Part shown: piece after piece, positions 12,495-23,990 of the stretch
Numbering within the stretch: the first letter of the stretch is position 1
Layout of the letters: every line of letters starts with the position of its first letter
Notes under the pieces: model-generated
Databases searched by the model: none
What the model saw: the letters and a program-made list of their open reading frames with translations, nothing else
Told to the model about the DNA's origin: nothing
Assembly: GCF_016859285.1 (NCBI RefSeq)
Contig: NC_053403.1
Coordinates: forward strand, 24,673,948-24,737,947
DNA: 64,000 nt
Direction of reading: 5' to 3'
Source: Xiphias gladius
Lineage: Eukaryota; Chordata; Actinopteri; Istiophoriformes; Xiphiidae
Program-made: the position numbers and the translations under genes

Positions 12495-15295
12495 CTGAAA
12501 CGGTGAAAAACAGAGGCATTAATGAACTTTTACGCAGAGAATTGTTTTGCCTGATGTTTTGTAATACTTTGGTCATTTTGGGGACATTTTACACAACAAT
12601 GCACCTACATTAAATCCTGCTAAAGAAACATTCAGTTCCTACTACTGATACACCGAGTGTACTGCAGAGCGCACCTTCCCCCCGAAAGATCCTTCCTCCT
12701 CAACTTCTCAATTACTGAAAATTCGGTGAAATGGGTTTGTTATATTTTCAGCTTTTTGACACAGTGGTTTGTGTGGGATTGGCATTTTCTTATGCGGCTA
12801 GATTCGGTTTTTCGGCGTGGCTGGAAAACGTGACAATGTTGGTCATTTAATCAGTCCGCTGGTCAGTCCATCATCTCCACGTGACAGTCATAGCTTTACA
12901 GTTGTTAAATCATCTTACTCCACACTGTCTGACAGTATCTTATGTCAGACATTTACACCAATTACTCAAAGCCAAGGCTCCATGATTTGATGGCCGCAAA
13001 ATTCCATCAAATAGAAATATCGTGTGTTGCTAACTAGAATTACCACCTTGCAGTCTTATGCCTTCGCCAACCAGTGAAGTTACAATTTAAATCCATGAGC
13101 TATGAGACCATAGCAAACTCTAGGTTCCACATTAAGATGTATAATGAGACTAATAATTATAATAATAGCGCTAATAATAAGTAATAATAATACTAGTCAG
13201 ACTCACACATGGATAGATGGACAAAACGAAAACATAATGCCTCTGGCCACAGCTGTCGCTGGCGCAGAGGCATAAAAATCTCCTCTAGATGTTAAAATAA
13301 GGTTGAGTGGGCTTTAGCAATGATTGGCTGCGCAGCATGAGTTTGTATTGACTGGCCCAAAGTCTGGTCGGTGGAATTTAGGGAGTTTTCATGCTCATGT
13401 TAGCATGACAGCTGGACAGAGGTTAAATTTTATAAATTTAGGCAACAATATGGCCTTTGCTCTGGCGCCATCTACAGGAGAAACTTTATATTTTCAATCC
13501 AGTGGCAGTCAGGATCTAAGAACAGAAAAGTAGCTTTTGAATTTTTCAACCATCCAACAATTTGGTTTTTTCTGTGTGGAATAAGCATTACAGCCTCATG
13601 GGACCATTAACCTGAAAATGACTGGATTTTAGTCTGGTTTGTAAACGATGACTTGGCTATATGCTCAAGTGGATCAACATTGAAATGAAATGCATTTTCC
13701 CAACCCGTTTTTTTTCCCCCGTTATCCAGAACTTTTCCAATGGAGGTGTCTTTTAATTTAGTTTAATTCCCATTTGCCATCAAAGGAAGGCTGAGAGTCA
13801 GCAAAGATGATTTTTACCTTCAGGGCCTTGGGCTGTTTGTGGGCCAACTTGTACAAGTCATCTGAAGCCAAATGCGTTCTTCTCAAGACAAAGTCAAATG
13901 AAGGCCCGATCTCCTCCAGCTCTATCCGTGGTGTCCGGCACCCAGACTTCTTCAACAGACACCTGCAATTACACAATCCATCCATATTTCGGTTATGGCG
14001 GATGTTATCGGACAAAATAACAGTGGCTGGTTTATACCAAAACCAAACAAACTTAATTTTTTTTTTCTTCTTCTTTTTTTTCCCCCAAACCCATCTCTAA
14101 AAAGGATTAAAACACAGCTTAATCACTGGCTTCGGTGACAGGTAAATTCACCAGCATTTGTGATGTGTTCATTTTTCACCCAGAACACAACTACTCTGAC
14201 CAACTGAGACGCAAACAGGATTTCTTGAAACAATTTTAATTTCAGTACCTATAGCTGCGCATGAATATTTTCCCATCCAGGGCAGTGAAGTGCAGAACAT
14301 GTTCTAAACCTGCCAGACGCACTGCAGACACAGTGGGACCTCTGAAGAAGTCTGAAAAGCAGGGCAAAGAAATGGACAAGGGCCAGTATTAGCAGACCAA
14401 TGACATACCATTTTCACCTATAACAAATCCAAATACACCTTTATCATGAGTGTATACCTATGAGCAGACTCTTCAAACGTTTGTGCTCATTGTCTGTATC
14501 AAAAGCTTCTCCCGCAAACACAAGCATTGGTTTCGTCCCCTCAGGACATTTACTGGCCTGCAACAGAAAGGACACAGTATGCTTTAGGAGACTGTACGTT
14601 ATTGTCATTGCAAAACAGGGCAGTCCTCAAAAAACATGATAGAAAAATACTGGCTCAAGATGGGTATGTAAATACAAATAAATAAAGTCGCTTTTATACT
14701 TCTGTTTGAGCTCCTCTTTTCTCGCAAAGCGGGCTGTATCTTCGACCCACACACCACAGACACTCCTGGGATAAAAACAATTTTCAAGAAACTTGGACAA
14801 GGGGTCACTGTGGCCTTACTTGGTCGATCTGGTTTGGTTGTAGATGTAATATTTCAGTTCAGTCTGTTATGTTGCTTTAGAGTATCTGAACTTGAGGTTT
14901 TGTTATTTGATCCTATGACCTTTCATTATGTTTGGCTTGTATGGAAATGGCCTGTGCCATATCCACACAAACCCGTGTGGACGATATAATGTGGAAATTC
15001 AAAAGGATACTTCTGCCACACGAATGGGAAAGGGCCAGACCAGCGCTCAGACACAATAAAAGGGAGATTTGTACTGCCTCTTGTCTCTCTGCTCCAAACA
15101 CCGCAGCTAAACACAGATCAACATTTTTGACTCGACCTAACCATTTCAGGTACAGCCACAACCTGGTTGTCTGGTGTTGCTGTTGAATCTCACAAACAGT
15201 GAGAAACTGATGTAACTGAGCAATCAGTTGACACACCTAGTAATTATTAGGGGTGCAATCACCAACGGTGCTGGAACCTTATTGTTTTCATTCAG

Positions 15296-15336
<41 letters not shown>

Positions 15337-18300
15337 TTTTTATTACATATATAAAAACGGTTTTGCATACTAAACTGTAATCAGTGCAAAAGTGAAATGG
15401 GCAGTGTGCAAATAAGCTCAGCGGGAAAAAAACAAAACAAAAAAACAAGCCCATGTCAACCGTAATGAGGGCGCTATAATAAACATTAAAGTATTCTGTT
15501 TAATAACACCAAACAACCACTAACTGTACATTGCACATTCAAATATTTTATATCCACATGTTCCCTATTTTGAGCTGCATCTTCTGGCACAGGCCATGTC
15601 GATTACCGCTTACAAAAAGTTTTTCACAAATTAACGAAATATGCAAAAACAGCTTCTTCCTAGTAGGCTGTGGATTTGTGACTCAAGGTGAGAGAATTGG
15701 TGTCAAAATATTCTCTAGAGCCTCCTTGTCAAAAATAATATTGCATATTTTTGATTTTGTACTTTGTTTGCAAGCTACATGACTTTGATCAGTGATGGCA
15801 CAGTGTCATTTTTGGAAGACCACTGTATCTTACCAAAACAATTTCTAAATTGCATGAGATTTACAAGGACCTCAAGGATGCGTTGCTGATTTATCATGCA
15901 GAATTTGGTGTCAAAATTAATGGACATCGGTCAAACAGTGGTGCTTTGACAGTTTTCCAAAAATTGCCAGACCCGGACATGGCAAGCTTGAGTTTTATGC
16001 TCAATTCAATTTCATATTGTTTTTCTAGCAAAATACAAGGTTGCTATTGCTTTAAGCGGGGGATCAAGATTATCTTTTTTTGCATTTCACCTGTCACTTG
16101 CATTATGATGAGGATTCTCATCTCTTTCGGTTAATGATATCTAAAGGAAACTTTCCTGTTTCCTTCACGTAGCACTTACAGAACTCCTAAACGGTTGATG
16201 AGGTATTTTTGTTAAACCCCTTGAATGAAAACTGAAAGCCTACACTTTAATCACACCTTGATGGCTTTGTTTTAAATGCATTATGGTGGTGTACAGAGGC
16301 AAAATTATAAAAATAGTTTCAATGTACCTAACTGTAGATTATAAAGAAAAAAAAAAAAAAGAAAGAAAAAAAAAACTACATCCATGTAGCACACCATGAG
16401 GCATAATACTGTTCAGTATAACAGTCTTTACTTCATAGTTCAGCTGTCTTTTATTCAAAAAAAAGAAAGCAGTCAGAGAAGGGGGATCGTATTATATTCA
16501 CGGTTGTCTAATAATCAGCCCAATACATAATTAGTCAGTTGCTTGCTTTGTTCCATCATATTGTAAATATTAGTAATTAGCATTGTTATTAAACAAGCTG
16601 TCTCAGGATACTGGCCTGAGCTGTAGAAGTGCAACATTAACAGTGCAGGAATGAAATAGTTGGGTTATGTGCTTTAGTGAGTGTGCAATATGACGAAGTA
16701 ACTGAGTTATGGTGTATGTTAAAAACCTCTAGTGAGGAAGCAGATATGTAAATAAATAAGTACAGTCTGGTACGTAAGTATTTGGATAGTGACATAATTT
16801 TCATAATTTTGCCTCTGTACAATCACCAGAATGGATTTAAAACGCTGCCCTCAAGATGTTCCTGAAGTTTAGACTTTCAGCTTCAAGGAGTTTAACTAAA
16901 ATATCTCACTAACTGTTTAGGAATAACTGCCATTTTTATACTTAGCCCTCATTTTCAGAGGCTCAGAAGCGATTGGACAATAGGCTGACAAACAGTTTCA
17001 AGGCCAGGTGTGGTGTGTTTCCTTTTTATTTCATGACAAATTAACTAGATAAATGGTCTGGAGCTGATTCCAAGTTTTGAATTTGCATTTGGGATGCAAG
17101 TGAAGGAGGCCATGATTAGGCTGAAAAAACAAAACAAACCTATCAGGCAGATGGCAGAAACTTTAGGAGTGGTCACATCAACAATTTGGTGAAATATTAA
17201 AAAGAAGGAATGAACTGGTGAGCTCAGCAACATCAAAAGGCCTGGAAGACCAAGGAAGACAACTAAAGTGGATGATCACAGAATTCTTTCCTTGGTGAAG
17301 AAAAACCCCTTCACAACATCTAGCCAGGTCAAAAACAATCTGGAGGAGGCAGGCGTATCATTGTCAAAGTGTACAATCAAAAGACGTCTTCATGAATGTA
17401 AATACAGAGGGTTTATCACAAGGTCACTCAAGAATTGATTAGATTTTGCCAGAAAACTTATTTAAAAAAAACAAAAAAAAAAAAAAACCCTGCTCAGTTC
17501 TGTAACAAGATTCTCTGGACAACTGCAACCAGGATGAACTTGTACCTGAATGATGGGAAAAGAAGAGTCTGGAAAAGGAAAAGAATGGCTCATGATCCAA
17601 AGCCACCACATCGTCTGTCAAACATGATGGAGGCACTGTTATGGAATATGAATAAATGGCTGCCAATGGAACTGGGTCACTGGTGTTTATTGATAGTGTG
17701 ACTGCTGTTAGAAGTAGCAGGATGCATTCTGAAGTGTATAGTTCTATATTGTCTGCTCAGGTTCAGCCAAATGCTGTAAAAGTGATAGGAAAGTACTTCA
17801 CATGGATAATGACCCAAAACATACTGTGAAGGCAACCCAAGAGCTTCTCAAGGCAAAGAAATGGAATATTCTTCAATGGCCAAGTCGGTCACCTGACCGC
17901 AACCCAACTGAGGATGCTTTTCACTTCCTGAAGCCAAAACTGAGGGCAGAAAGACCCACAAACAAGCAGCAACTGAAGGCGGCTGCAGTAAAGGCGTGGA
18001 AAAGCATCTCAAGGGAGGAAACTCAGCATTTGGTGATGTCCATGGGTTCCAGACTTCAGGCAGACATTGACTGCAAAGGATTTTCATCCAAGTATTAAAA
18101 ATAATCCTTATATTTATAATTATTAGTTTGTCCAATTACTTTTGAGCCTCTGAAAACGGAGAGATTATTTATAAAAATGGCGTTAATTCCTAAATGGTTT
18201 TCTGTGAAGATTCTCAGTCATCCAGGTCATGGTATTCTGTAAGTGCTATGTGAAGGCAACTGGAATTGCTTAAAGTTCGTGTAGACGTTTTGCCTCTCAT

Positions 18301-21128
18301 CCGAAAGGACAGAACTGAAGAAGCTTTTCAGATGTGAGGCGAAACATCTTCAAGAACTTCAAGCAAGTCTGTAAGCTTAGCTTCTCATAATTATGGACAC
18401 TTTACCTTGCAGGTGAGATGCTAGTCTGATCATACAAATGGGTAACTGGAACACATATTACTAACTGTACAATGAATGAGCTGCCTAGTTGTGGTTGAGT
18501 GCAATATTTTGCCGTAAGTTTGGTGGATGGGGCTTCTGCCACAGGAGACCCAGAAAGTAAAAGGTATGTGAAAACACTTTTACGTTACATTAAGTAATCA
18601 GTATAAAGTTATGTAATTTATATTTAGTGACTGAAAATACATTACTTAATGATATACCAGGGTTCTCAAAGTGTGGCCAGCAGGTCATTGGTGGCCCTCA
18701 GTAACATTTTATCGTTCCCACGAACGAGACATGAAATGCATGCACTACTGTGAAATTTTAGTCACCATACTGTCACGTGGCAGCGCGGAATGAGAACCAG
18801 GAAGCAGTTCTTAGCAATCAACACAAGGGACGAGAACTTAAATCACAGTCACAAATAGAAATTGCGTCAAAAGACTCAGCAGTTTAATGTGGAAGTGAGA
18901 TGGAAAAGCCACCATGGAAGAAACGCTGTTATGTGTAGTTGAGGAGAAAAGGCGATTTCAAGAAAAATGGACCAACTTGACCTCAGCGGACAGATAATGC
19001 GATCTGCCTTATCTGCAACAATTCTGTGCTCAAGGAATTTAATTTTAAATGCCATTATGAGACCAATCAAAAATCCTACAAGCTCATGGGTGCAGAGTGC
19101 AAATGTAAGGTTGAACAGTTTCAACAAGACTTCAACAGTCAGTCTTCACAAATTTTATGAAAAAGTAGTGAAGCTGTACACAAATGAAACTACACGAAAA
19201 AACCTGGGTAATGGAGCCTTTTCAATAGCACTGGACGAGAGCACAGACATTTCTGATGCAGTACAGCTGCTAATTTCTATTCAACACAAAGGACACAATC
19301 ACAAAGGACTTTGAAATTGCTGAGGAATTTCTAAGCATGAGGAGTCTCAAAGACTGGACAAGGGGAATCGACATTCCTGATGACGGAGTCATATTCTCGA
19401 TACATACAATGAGAGGCTGTCATCCATGGTCGGTGTCGCAACAGATGGAGCACCAGAAATGGTCGGGAGTAAGACCGGTGCTGTCCCGTTGCTCTGCGAC
19501 AAAGTGTCCAAGACACCGGTCAGCACACAGTCACTGCATAATTCATCAAGAGGCCCTCGTTGCTTATACACTTGAAATGAGCCATGACCCGGACTGTTAA
19601 ATTCATTAAGTCCAGAGGCCTAAATCACCTGCAATTTATCGTTTTTGGAGCAATCTGAGGCTGAATTTGTTGACGTCGTGTACACGACGCCGCCATCCAG
19701 TGGCCGAGCAAAGGTGCCACGCTGAAGCATTTTTTTTAATCTGAGGAAAGAAATGAAACAGAACACATTGCAACACCTGCACTCGAACAAGAACCACAAC
19801 ATGATGGAAAAACTGCAAGAAGAATTTCACCATCATTTTGCTGACTTCAGAGAACACAACAAGTCATCCAATCTCTTCCAAGATACTTTCAAATGTGCAC
19901 CCAAAGACCAACCTACAGACGTACAGTTCAAGCTCACTGACCTGAAAGAGAGCTCTGAGGCGAGTGCAGCATTTAGAGTCAAGAATCTCATGTTCTAAAG
20001 TGGACTTTCTCCATCAGCTTACCCTGCCCTTTACCAACATGCTGTGACAGTGGCCTCTGTTCTGAAGCACCTACATGTGTGAGAAAAACGTCTCCACCAT
20101 GGCCATATTAACAAATCCAAGCATTTGCAACCAGTAATTCGTATGTCAACGACAGGGATGGAGCTGGACATCAAGACGGTTGTGACCAGAGGGAATCAGC
20201 ACTATAAATCTCACAAGTAAGAAGTTGTGCTGATGTGGTAACACATTCATAATCATTGTCACTTAATAATCTGTTATTGTGGTATATGATAAGCTCCCGT
20301 ACGTGCCAGAAGAGAAATCTCTCTCACTATAGGGTTTCCTGTGCTGCTAGGGAAGCCCTGACTGCCCTAAATAGGCACTCAGTCATCAAAAGTTTGAGAA
20401 CCCCTGAAGTAATATATTTGCATCAGCAATCAGCTGTGGATATCTTCTTAAAACAGAATAAACTACTCATAAATATATTTGATTTTTTCCTCATCATTAT
20501 TTCATATCGACAGAGTTCAATTCAGGTATTATTAAAAATCTATTAATTTCTTAATATATACACATTAAGTTTTCCTCTGTATTGTTATCTCCACATAACT
20601 GTTCGCCGTTTGATGTTTTTGTGAGTCTGAAATGACGATCCAAATAGGGCGCGCCAGGACCCCCACCCATCCAGATCTGTGGGAGTGAGCATCCAACCTA
20701 GTTTGTCATGCTACCTGAAATAGAGGCAGCCGTGCTTCTGGAACAAATGGACCTGACCATGGGTTGCAGTGACTAAATTTTTTTTTAAAAAGGACGAGAA
20801 TTCAATCGCGGCATTAACTGTAAAATTGCGCAGGGAATGGATAATTAGCTCACACCCAAAAACATTTTTCCTTGATTAACAAAATGTGACTATTTTGGAG
20901 CTGTAAGGGTGTCATCGCCTGTGTGATTATATTGAACTGACCCTTCACCCAGTTCGTCTACGAGACAGCAAATCCAATTTCCTTAACAGACAACACAGAT
21001 GTAAACAGAATAACTGCATCCATTACCTTAATCTCACTCAGCGAGACGTACTTCTCAATTCCAAGTTCAATCATATCAAGCACATGGGAGTCAAACAGAC
21101 GACCTGCAAATAAACCAGAGGAAACAAT

Positions 21129-21165
<37 letters not shown>

Positions 21166-23863
21166 TGGGCCTCAAAACTGATTTGATGACCTCTGACAAA
21201 TCACAATTACAAACTTTCTTCCATACCGTGACATTTTTTCTGGACATGAAAGGTTTAGAGATTATTGTTTATTATGCTGACAGCAGGCAGATACTGGGCT
21301 ACATGTGTGTTGACTAGACCCTTAAGAATGAACAGGTGATTATTATCCATTACAACTTCATAAAATAAACAGTGAAACACTGCCAGTCAAAAATAAAGCG
21401 TATGCTTGGCATTTCAGAATATGATTTGCTAAAATTTTAAACCACAAGAGACGTGCTACAGACAATCGAGACATTTTTGACTTTTGTGGTAGGGAAAATT
21501 ACATATATCTGATACAGTAATTAGATATTAGCTGGCGTATGTATGTCTACTATACAACTGAGTGAGAGAGCGTGAGAGAGAATTTACCAAATATGAAGTT
21601 GTTGGGCCGTTTCTTGTTGTGAGAGCCGAACAGAAACAGAGAGCAGTCTGTCTTCTTGGAGAAAAATTCCTGATAAAGAGTTCAAATGATCAGTGATACG
21701 CCTGGAAAACATGTACAAGCAAATGGAGTGTAGTGAAGCATTCGCTATATTTCCTATACACGTACCAGCGATGTTGAGTCCTCAAATGGCCGAGTTATGT
21801 TCTTTCTGAAAAGGAAATACAGATTTTATCCACTGCAGATGGACTTTGATCGTTTTCACTTATCACTTCTAAAGTTAAGTTGGTGTATTTAAATTTATTT
21901 AACTCTGAACTGATGATTGTTTGCCAAGATTAATTCAGTATCGATGCTGTTGGATAATGTGGCATTCATCATCGCTCCATGCTGTGGGTCATAACATACT
22001 TAAAACATGTTAATATTCCCATTGTCCTGCAGCTAAGTCATTCTGCTATGTGCAGACTAATGAAATGTAACGGTGATGCCAGAAAATAGACATGTTTGAG
22101 AAAACAAATACTATTTATTCTGTCTTCCATCTACCTCTGCTATCAACATTCACTCAGAGAGCTCTCAGTGGAACCTGCTGCATAAAATATTGTTAGTGAA
22201 CAAATACATGAGCATCCACTTGCACAAAATACCAAAAGTTTGACTTTGGTTATATCAAACCATTTGTGATGTTGCATGAAATTACACGACATTAGTCATT
22301 TGTAATACATATGTAAAATAAGCACTTCAATATAATTCTAAAACAACTGAATAGCATGAAGGGGAATTTTAAACGCTATGGTTTTATTTGCACTTGTAGT
22401 TTGGACCTTTAAGTTGGGATCTAATTTGAAAGGGAAAATTACAAAGCTACGTGATAAACTATAAATGGTTTTGCCCAAGTTAAACGAACGTTACATTTAT
22501 CATATTTGTAATTCCTCAGACAGAAAATCACTTACTTCTTGTACAGCACAGCATTGGGTTTCTTCAAGGAATACTGCGGGAACATATTTTGTTAATTGAA
22601 TTCACAAATGTACCAAAGAGTCATCATTTTTCATTTAGACTCAATCACAAATCACAGTGTCAGTGCAAGTTTAATAAACAGGTTTAGACCTTAGCGGAAA
22701 TCTGATTCACTCCGATGAAAAATCAAGGTGGCTGCACTCTCCTCTTCTACTGGAGAATACTGTCCTGGTGTCCTTTTTAAGGGTTTAATCCCTCCCTGGA
22801 TACGCAGGAGCCTCAACGTGGGAGAAAACTCCGCTATTTAACTACTTAGTTTTCACTGTCATAGTTTTGGTTAATCTATCAATAAGTTAAAATAACCTCA
22901 CAACGGTCTTTTAAATGCGAGCGACGCACGAGCGCAGGTCAAGTTACATGCCTACTTCCAGTCTGAATTTCACGGTGGGTCAGCAGGTCGCTGTGTTTTG
23001 GCCAAAATGAATGTGGGTGGCTGGAGGTGGGAACGTGACAGACAGTGCCGGTGCTGCTGCTTTCAAAAGAGTATAAACTGAACCCACAGTTGAGAATCGG
23101 CCGTGTTACATGGATGAACTACTATTAAAGCAGACAGACTCGCAGAGCTCCTCAAGTGTTTCTCATACTCCATGATCCATTTAGGCCTTGCTTGTCCCGG
23201 CAGATGTGAAACCTGAGCCGGACTGGCTGTGTCTCTTGATAGTCGAGCTCCAAGGTTCGTTGGATTGACTTTTTATATTGGTAATTTCATAGTAGAGGTG
23301 ATGTGGCGCTACTAAAAGAACTGTTACAGACGTTAAAACAAACGTTTTAAATGTTGTCATGCCTACAGTTTTCTGATCATCTGGAGGCTGATAAAACGAC
23401 CGGATTATTAACCCTTTACAGCTGCCACTCATGTCTGGATGGGTCTTCCTCATCGAGTGTGTCACCGGGCTACTTACTATGTCCTTGAGGGCCTGGCTGA
23501 CGGTCTGACTGGTGTTGCCCCCTTTCATGATCATGGCGTTCTTCACGTCCTCGGTCAGCTTCGGCGCCCTGCTCTCCAGGAAGCGCTTGGAGCGCTTGGT
23601 CTTGGGCTTTCTGGGGATACAAACCAACAAAAGGTGACACACTGCCAGCGTCACGGAGAGGTATGTAGCCTGACAGGGCTTTCTGTCCGCACATGACGCT
23701 AGCGTTACTGGAGGACGTGATGCTAGGCTAGCTGGCCCGACAACGACGGCGTCGCGAGCACCGAACAAGCTGCTTTCTGGAGAATATAACTACAGACACC
23801 GGAACACGACGAGGTCCAAAGAACGACCGGTCAAACTTACATTACACTGTCCAGCTGTGTCAT
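12309..23863 (-). CDS. rpf2: Ribosome production factor 2 homolog (whole gene, 10 coding exons)
   Basis: Rpf2 is a nucleolar Brix-domain protein. With RRS1 it brings the 5S RNP (5S rRNA, RPL5, RPL11) into the pre-60S ribosome. Coding exons in transcript order are 23841-23863, 23478-23610, 22536-22573, 21766-21805, 21588-21669, 21027-21103, 14458-14557, 14249-14351, 13818-13962 and 12309-12494. Every junction keeps phase and has GT-AG sites. The sum is 927 nt, or 308 aa plus stop, against 306 aa in human. Landmarks are the basic KTKRSKRFLE near the N terminus, FGSHNKKRPNN, DSHVLDMIELGIE, FFRGPTVS, SGCRTPRIELEE, RRTHLASDDLYKL and a lysine-rich tail starting PKKKKNISHDAFG. Most of the protein between the basic ends is the Brix fold. 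The 6.5-kb sixth intron (14558-21026) holds transposons. The gene is read towards slc16a10, as in human. Confidence 0.96.
13818..13962 (-). CDS. rpf2: rpf2 coding exon 9
   Basis: Encodes LLKKSGCRTPRIELEEIGPS and on to LYKLAHKQPKALK, a highly conserved C-terminal part of the Brix domain. The acceptor is TTGCAG and the donor AAG/GTAAAA. It joins in phase to both neighbours. Confidence 0.95.
14249..14351 (-). CDS. rpf2: rpf2 coding exon 8
   Basis: Encodes FFRGPTVSAVRLAGLEHVLH and on to DGKIFMRSY. The acceptor is TTTCAG and the donor TATAG/GTACTG. The codon for Asp is split at the start and that for Arg at the end. Confidence 0.94.
14458..14557 (-). CDS. rpf2: rpf2 coding exon 7
   Basis: Encodes ASKCPEGTKPMLVFAGEAFD and on to KRLKSLLI. 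The acceptor is TTGCAG and the donor CATAG/GTATAC. The large transposon-bearing intron lies upstream of it. Confidence 0.94.
15298..15335. repeat. (ATT)n microsatellite
   Basis: About 12 ATT units lie in rpf2 intron 6, with poly-pyrimidine flanks. Confidence 0.95.
16181..16335 (+). repeat. Detached right terminal repeat of a Tc1-like element
   Basis: The sequence TTTTTGTTAAACCCCTTGAA, then GGTGGTGTACAGAGGCAAAA, is the reverse complement of the Tc1 left terminal region seen at 16763 and 34606. It is therefore a right-hand terminal inverted repeat. It has no transposase body to its left and ends ATGTACCTAACTGTAG. The body of this copy is either deleted or was never here. Confidence 0.75.
16763..18200 (+). 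mobile_element. Tc1/mariner transposon, copy 1 (defective)
   Basis: The left end starts CAGTCTGG...GTATTTGGATAGTGAC, the terminal motif of a widespread fish Tc1 family. The inner left repeat (16917-16982, CATTTTTATACTTAGCC...AGAGGCTCAGAAG) is inverted at 18127-18200. The outermost part of the right repeat is missing, and an unrelated repeat follows directly. The transposase (about 17140-18098) is broken by stops and frameshifts. Its C-terminal piece (17802-18098) still shows MDNDPKHT, with the second catalytic Asp, and SPDRNPTED, with the third acidic residue of the DDE triad. It lies in rpf2 intron 6. It is inactive. Confidence 0.9.
17802..18098 (+). pseudogene. Tc1-like transposase C-terminal remnant
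   Basis: This is a 98-residue open stretch with DNDPKHT, NILQWPSRSPDRNPTED and [10 protein letters not shown], the C-terminal part of the Tc1 DDE catalytic domain. Its N-terminal DNA-binding part upstream is out of frame (RLSNMMEALLWN at 17580-17660 in another frame). The stretch at 35216-35752 is a close relative. The protein cannot be made intact. Confidence 0.88.
18201..18372. repeat. Teleost repeat with internal inverted segments
   Basis: It starts TGAAGATTCTCAGTCATCCA and continues through GCCTCTCATCCGAAAGGACA to GATGTGAGGCGAAACATCTT. I recognise this as a repeat common in fish introns and intergenic DNA. The halves around 18280-18305 and 18320-18350 are imperfect inverted copies of each other. 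It abuts the truncated right end of the Tc1 copy. The family name is unknown to me. Confidence 0.6.
18658..20406 (+). mobile_element. hAT-superfamily transposon, inactive (ZBED/GTF2IRD2-like)
   Basis: The terminal inverted repeats are CAGGGTTCTCAAAG at the left and the complement of CAGGGGTTCTCAAAC at the right. The internal reading frames, broken by stops and frameshifts, give ICLICNNSVLKEFNFKCHYE (a BED-type zinc-finger-like start), KNLGNGAFSIALDESTDISD, a VGVATDGAPEMVGSKTGAV segment and RNQ-HYKSHK near the end. These are hallmarks of hAT transposases related to vertebrate ZBED5 and GTF2IRD2. No clean 8-bp target duplication is seen (TGATATAC on the left, AAGTAATA on the right). It lies in rpf2 intron 6. 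Confidence 0.85.
18967..19314 (+). pseudogene. hAT transposase fragment
   Basis: The longest open piece of the hAT element (115 aa) contains KLYTNETTRKNLGNGAFSIA and LDESTDISDAVQLL, the segment with the first catalytic Asp. The first half of this open stretch is in a different frame from the true BED-like region, which reads CLICNNSVLKEF in another phase. That shows at least one frameshift. Confidence 0.75.
21027..21103 (-). CDS. rpf2: rpf2 coding exon 6
   Basis: Encodes RLFDSHVLDMIELGIEKYVS and then LSEIK, a core Brix-domain segment. The acceptor is TTTGCAG and the donor AAG/GTAATG. Confidence 0.95.
21130..21164. repeat. (CA)n microsatellite
   Basis: About 17 CA units lie 27 bases upstream (in the minus sense) of the rpf2 exon 6 acceptor. 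In the transcript this is a GU repeat, a sequence type that can affect splicing. Confidence 0.95.
21588..21669 (-). CDS. rpf2: rpf2 coding exon 5
   Basis: Encodes EFFSKKTDCSLFLFGSHNKK and RPNNFIF, matching the conserved FGSHNKKRPNN block. The acceptor is TATCAG and the donor TTTG/GTAAAT. Confidence 0.95.
21766..21805 (-). CDS. rpf2: rpf2 coding exon 4
   Basis: A 40-nt micro-exon encoding KNITRPFEDSTSL with a split Lys codon at its start. The acceptor is TTTCAG and the donor CTG/GTACGT. It is too short for an ORF search and was found from conservation and phase. Confidence 0.93.
22536..22573 (-). CDS. rpf2: rpf2 coding exon 3
   Basis: A 38-nt micro-exon encoding YSLKKPNAVLYK plus two bases. 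The acceptor is CCGCAG and the donor AA/GTAAGT. It matches the human YALKKP...LYKK segment. Confidence 0.93.
23478..23610 (-). CDS. rpf2: rpf2 coding exon 2
   Basis: Encodes KPKTKRSKRFLESRAPKLTE and on to SQALKDI, the basic N-terminal segment leading into the Brix domain. The acceptor is CCCCAG and the donor ATA/GTAAGT. Confidence 0.95.
23841..23863 (-). CDS. rpf2: rpf2 coding exon 1
   Basis: A 23-nt first coding exon with start ATG at 23861-23863. It encodes MTQLDSV plus two bases of an Ile codon, followed by AT/GTAAGT. It aligns with human MDTLDRVV. The phase fits exon 2 exactly. Confidence 0.9.
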
Positions 23864-23990
23864 GTTGGCGTCTTTAATCGTCTTTCTGCCAGCGAGGGGT
23901 GCGCTCACGTTGCTCGTCTTCCACGTGAGCTACGGCGGCGGAAGACAACATTGCGCGTATTCTTCTTCTTCTTCTTCTTCTTCCTCGCGC
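23864..23990 (-). promoter_or_regulatory. rpf2: rpf2 promoter with CACGTG E-box
   Basis: A GC-rich region upstream of the rpf2 start contains a palindromic CACGTG E-box at 23922-23927, about 60 bases from the ATG. CACGTG boxes near the start are usual in ribosome-biogenesis genes bound by MYC/MAX or USF. CTTCCGCCGCCG-type sequence just upstream could bind ETS factors. Actual use is inferred. Confidence 0.5.
23961..23983. repeat. (CTT)n microsatellite
   Basis: A run of TTC/CTT units lies immediately upstream of the rpf2 promoter elements. It is purine-rich in the rpf2 sense. Confidence 0.9.

Noticed and set aside
12154..12576. 140-codon minus-strand frame over the end of rpf2
   Set aside because: It is out of phase with the real last exon, which begins at 12494 after a TTTCAG acceptor and reads PKKKKNISHD.
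18650..20414. 8-bp target duplication of the hAT element
   Set aside because: TGATATAC and AAGTAATA do not match. A shifted comparison (TAATATAT) gives 6 of 8, too weak to claim.
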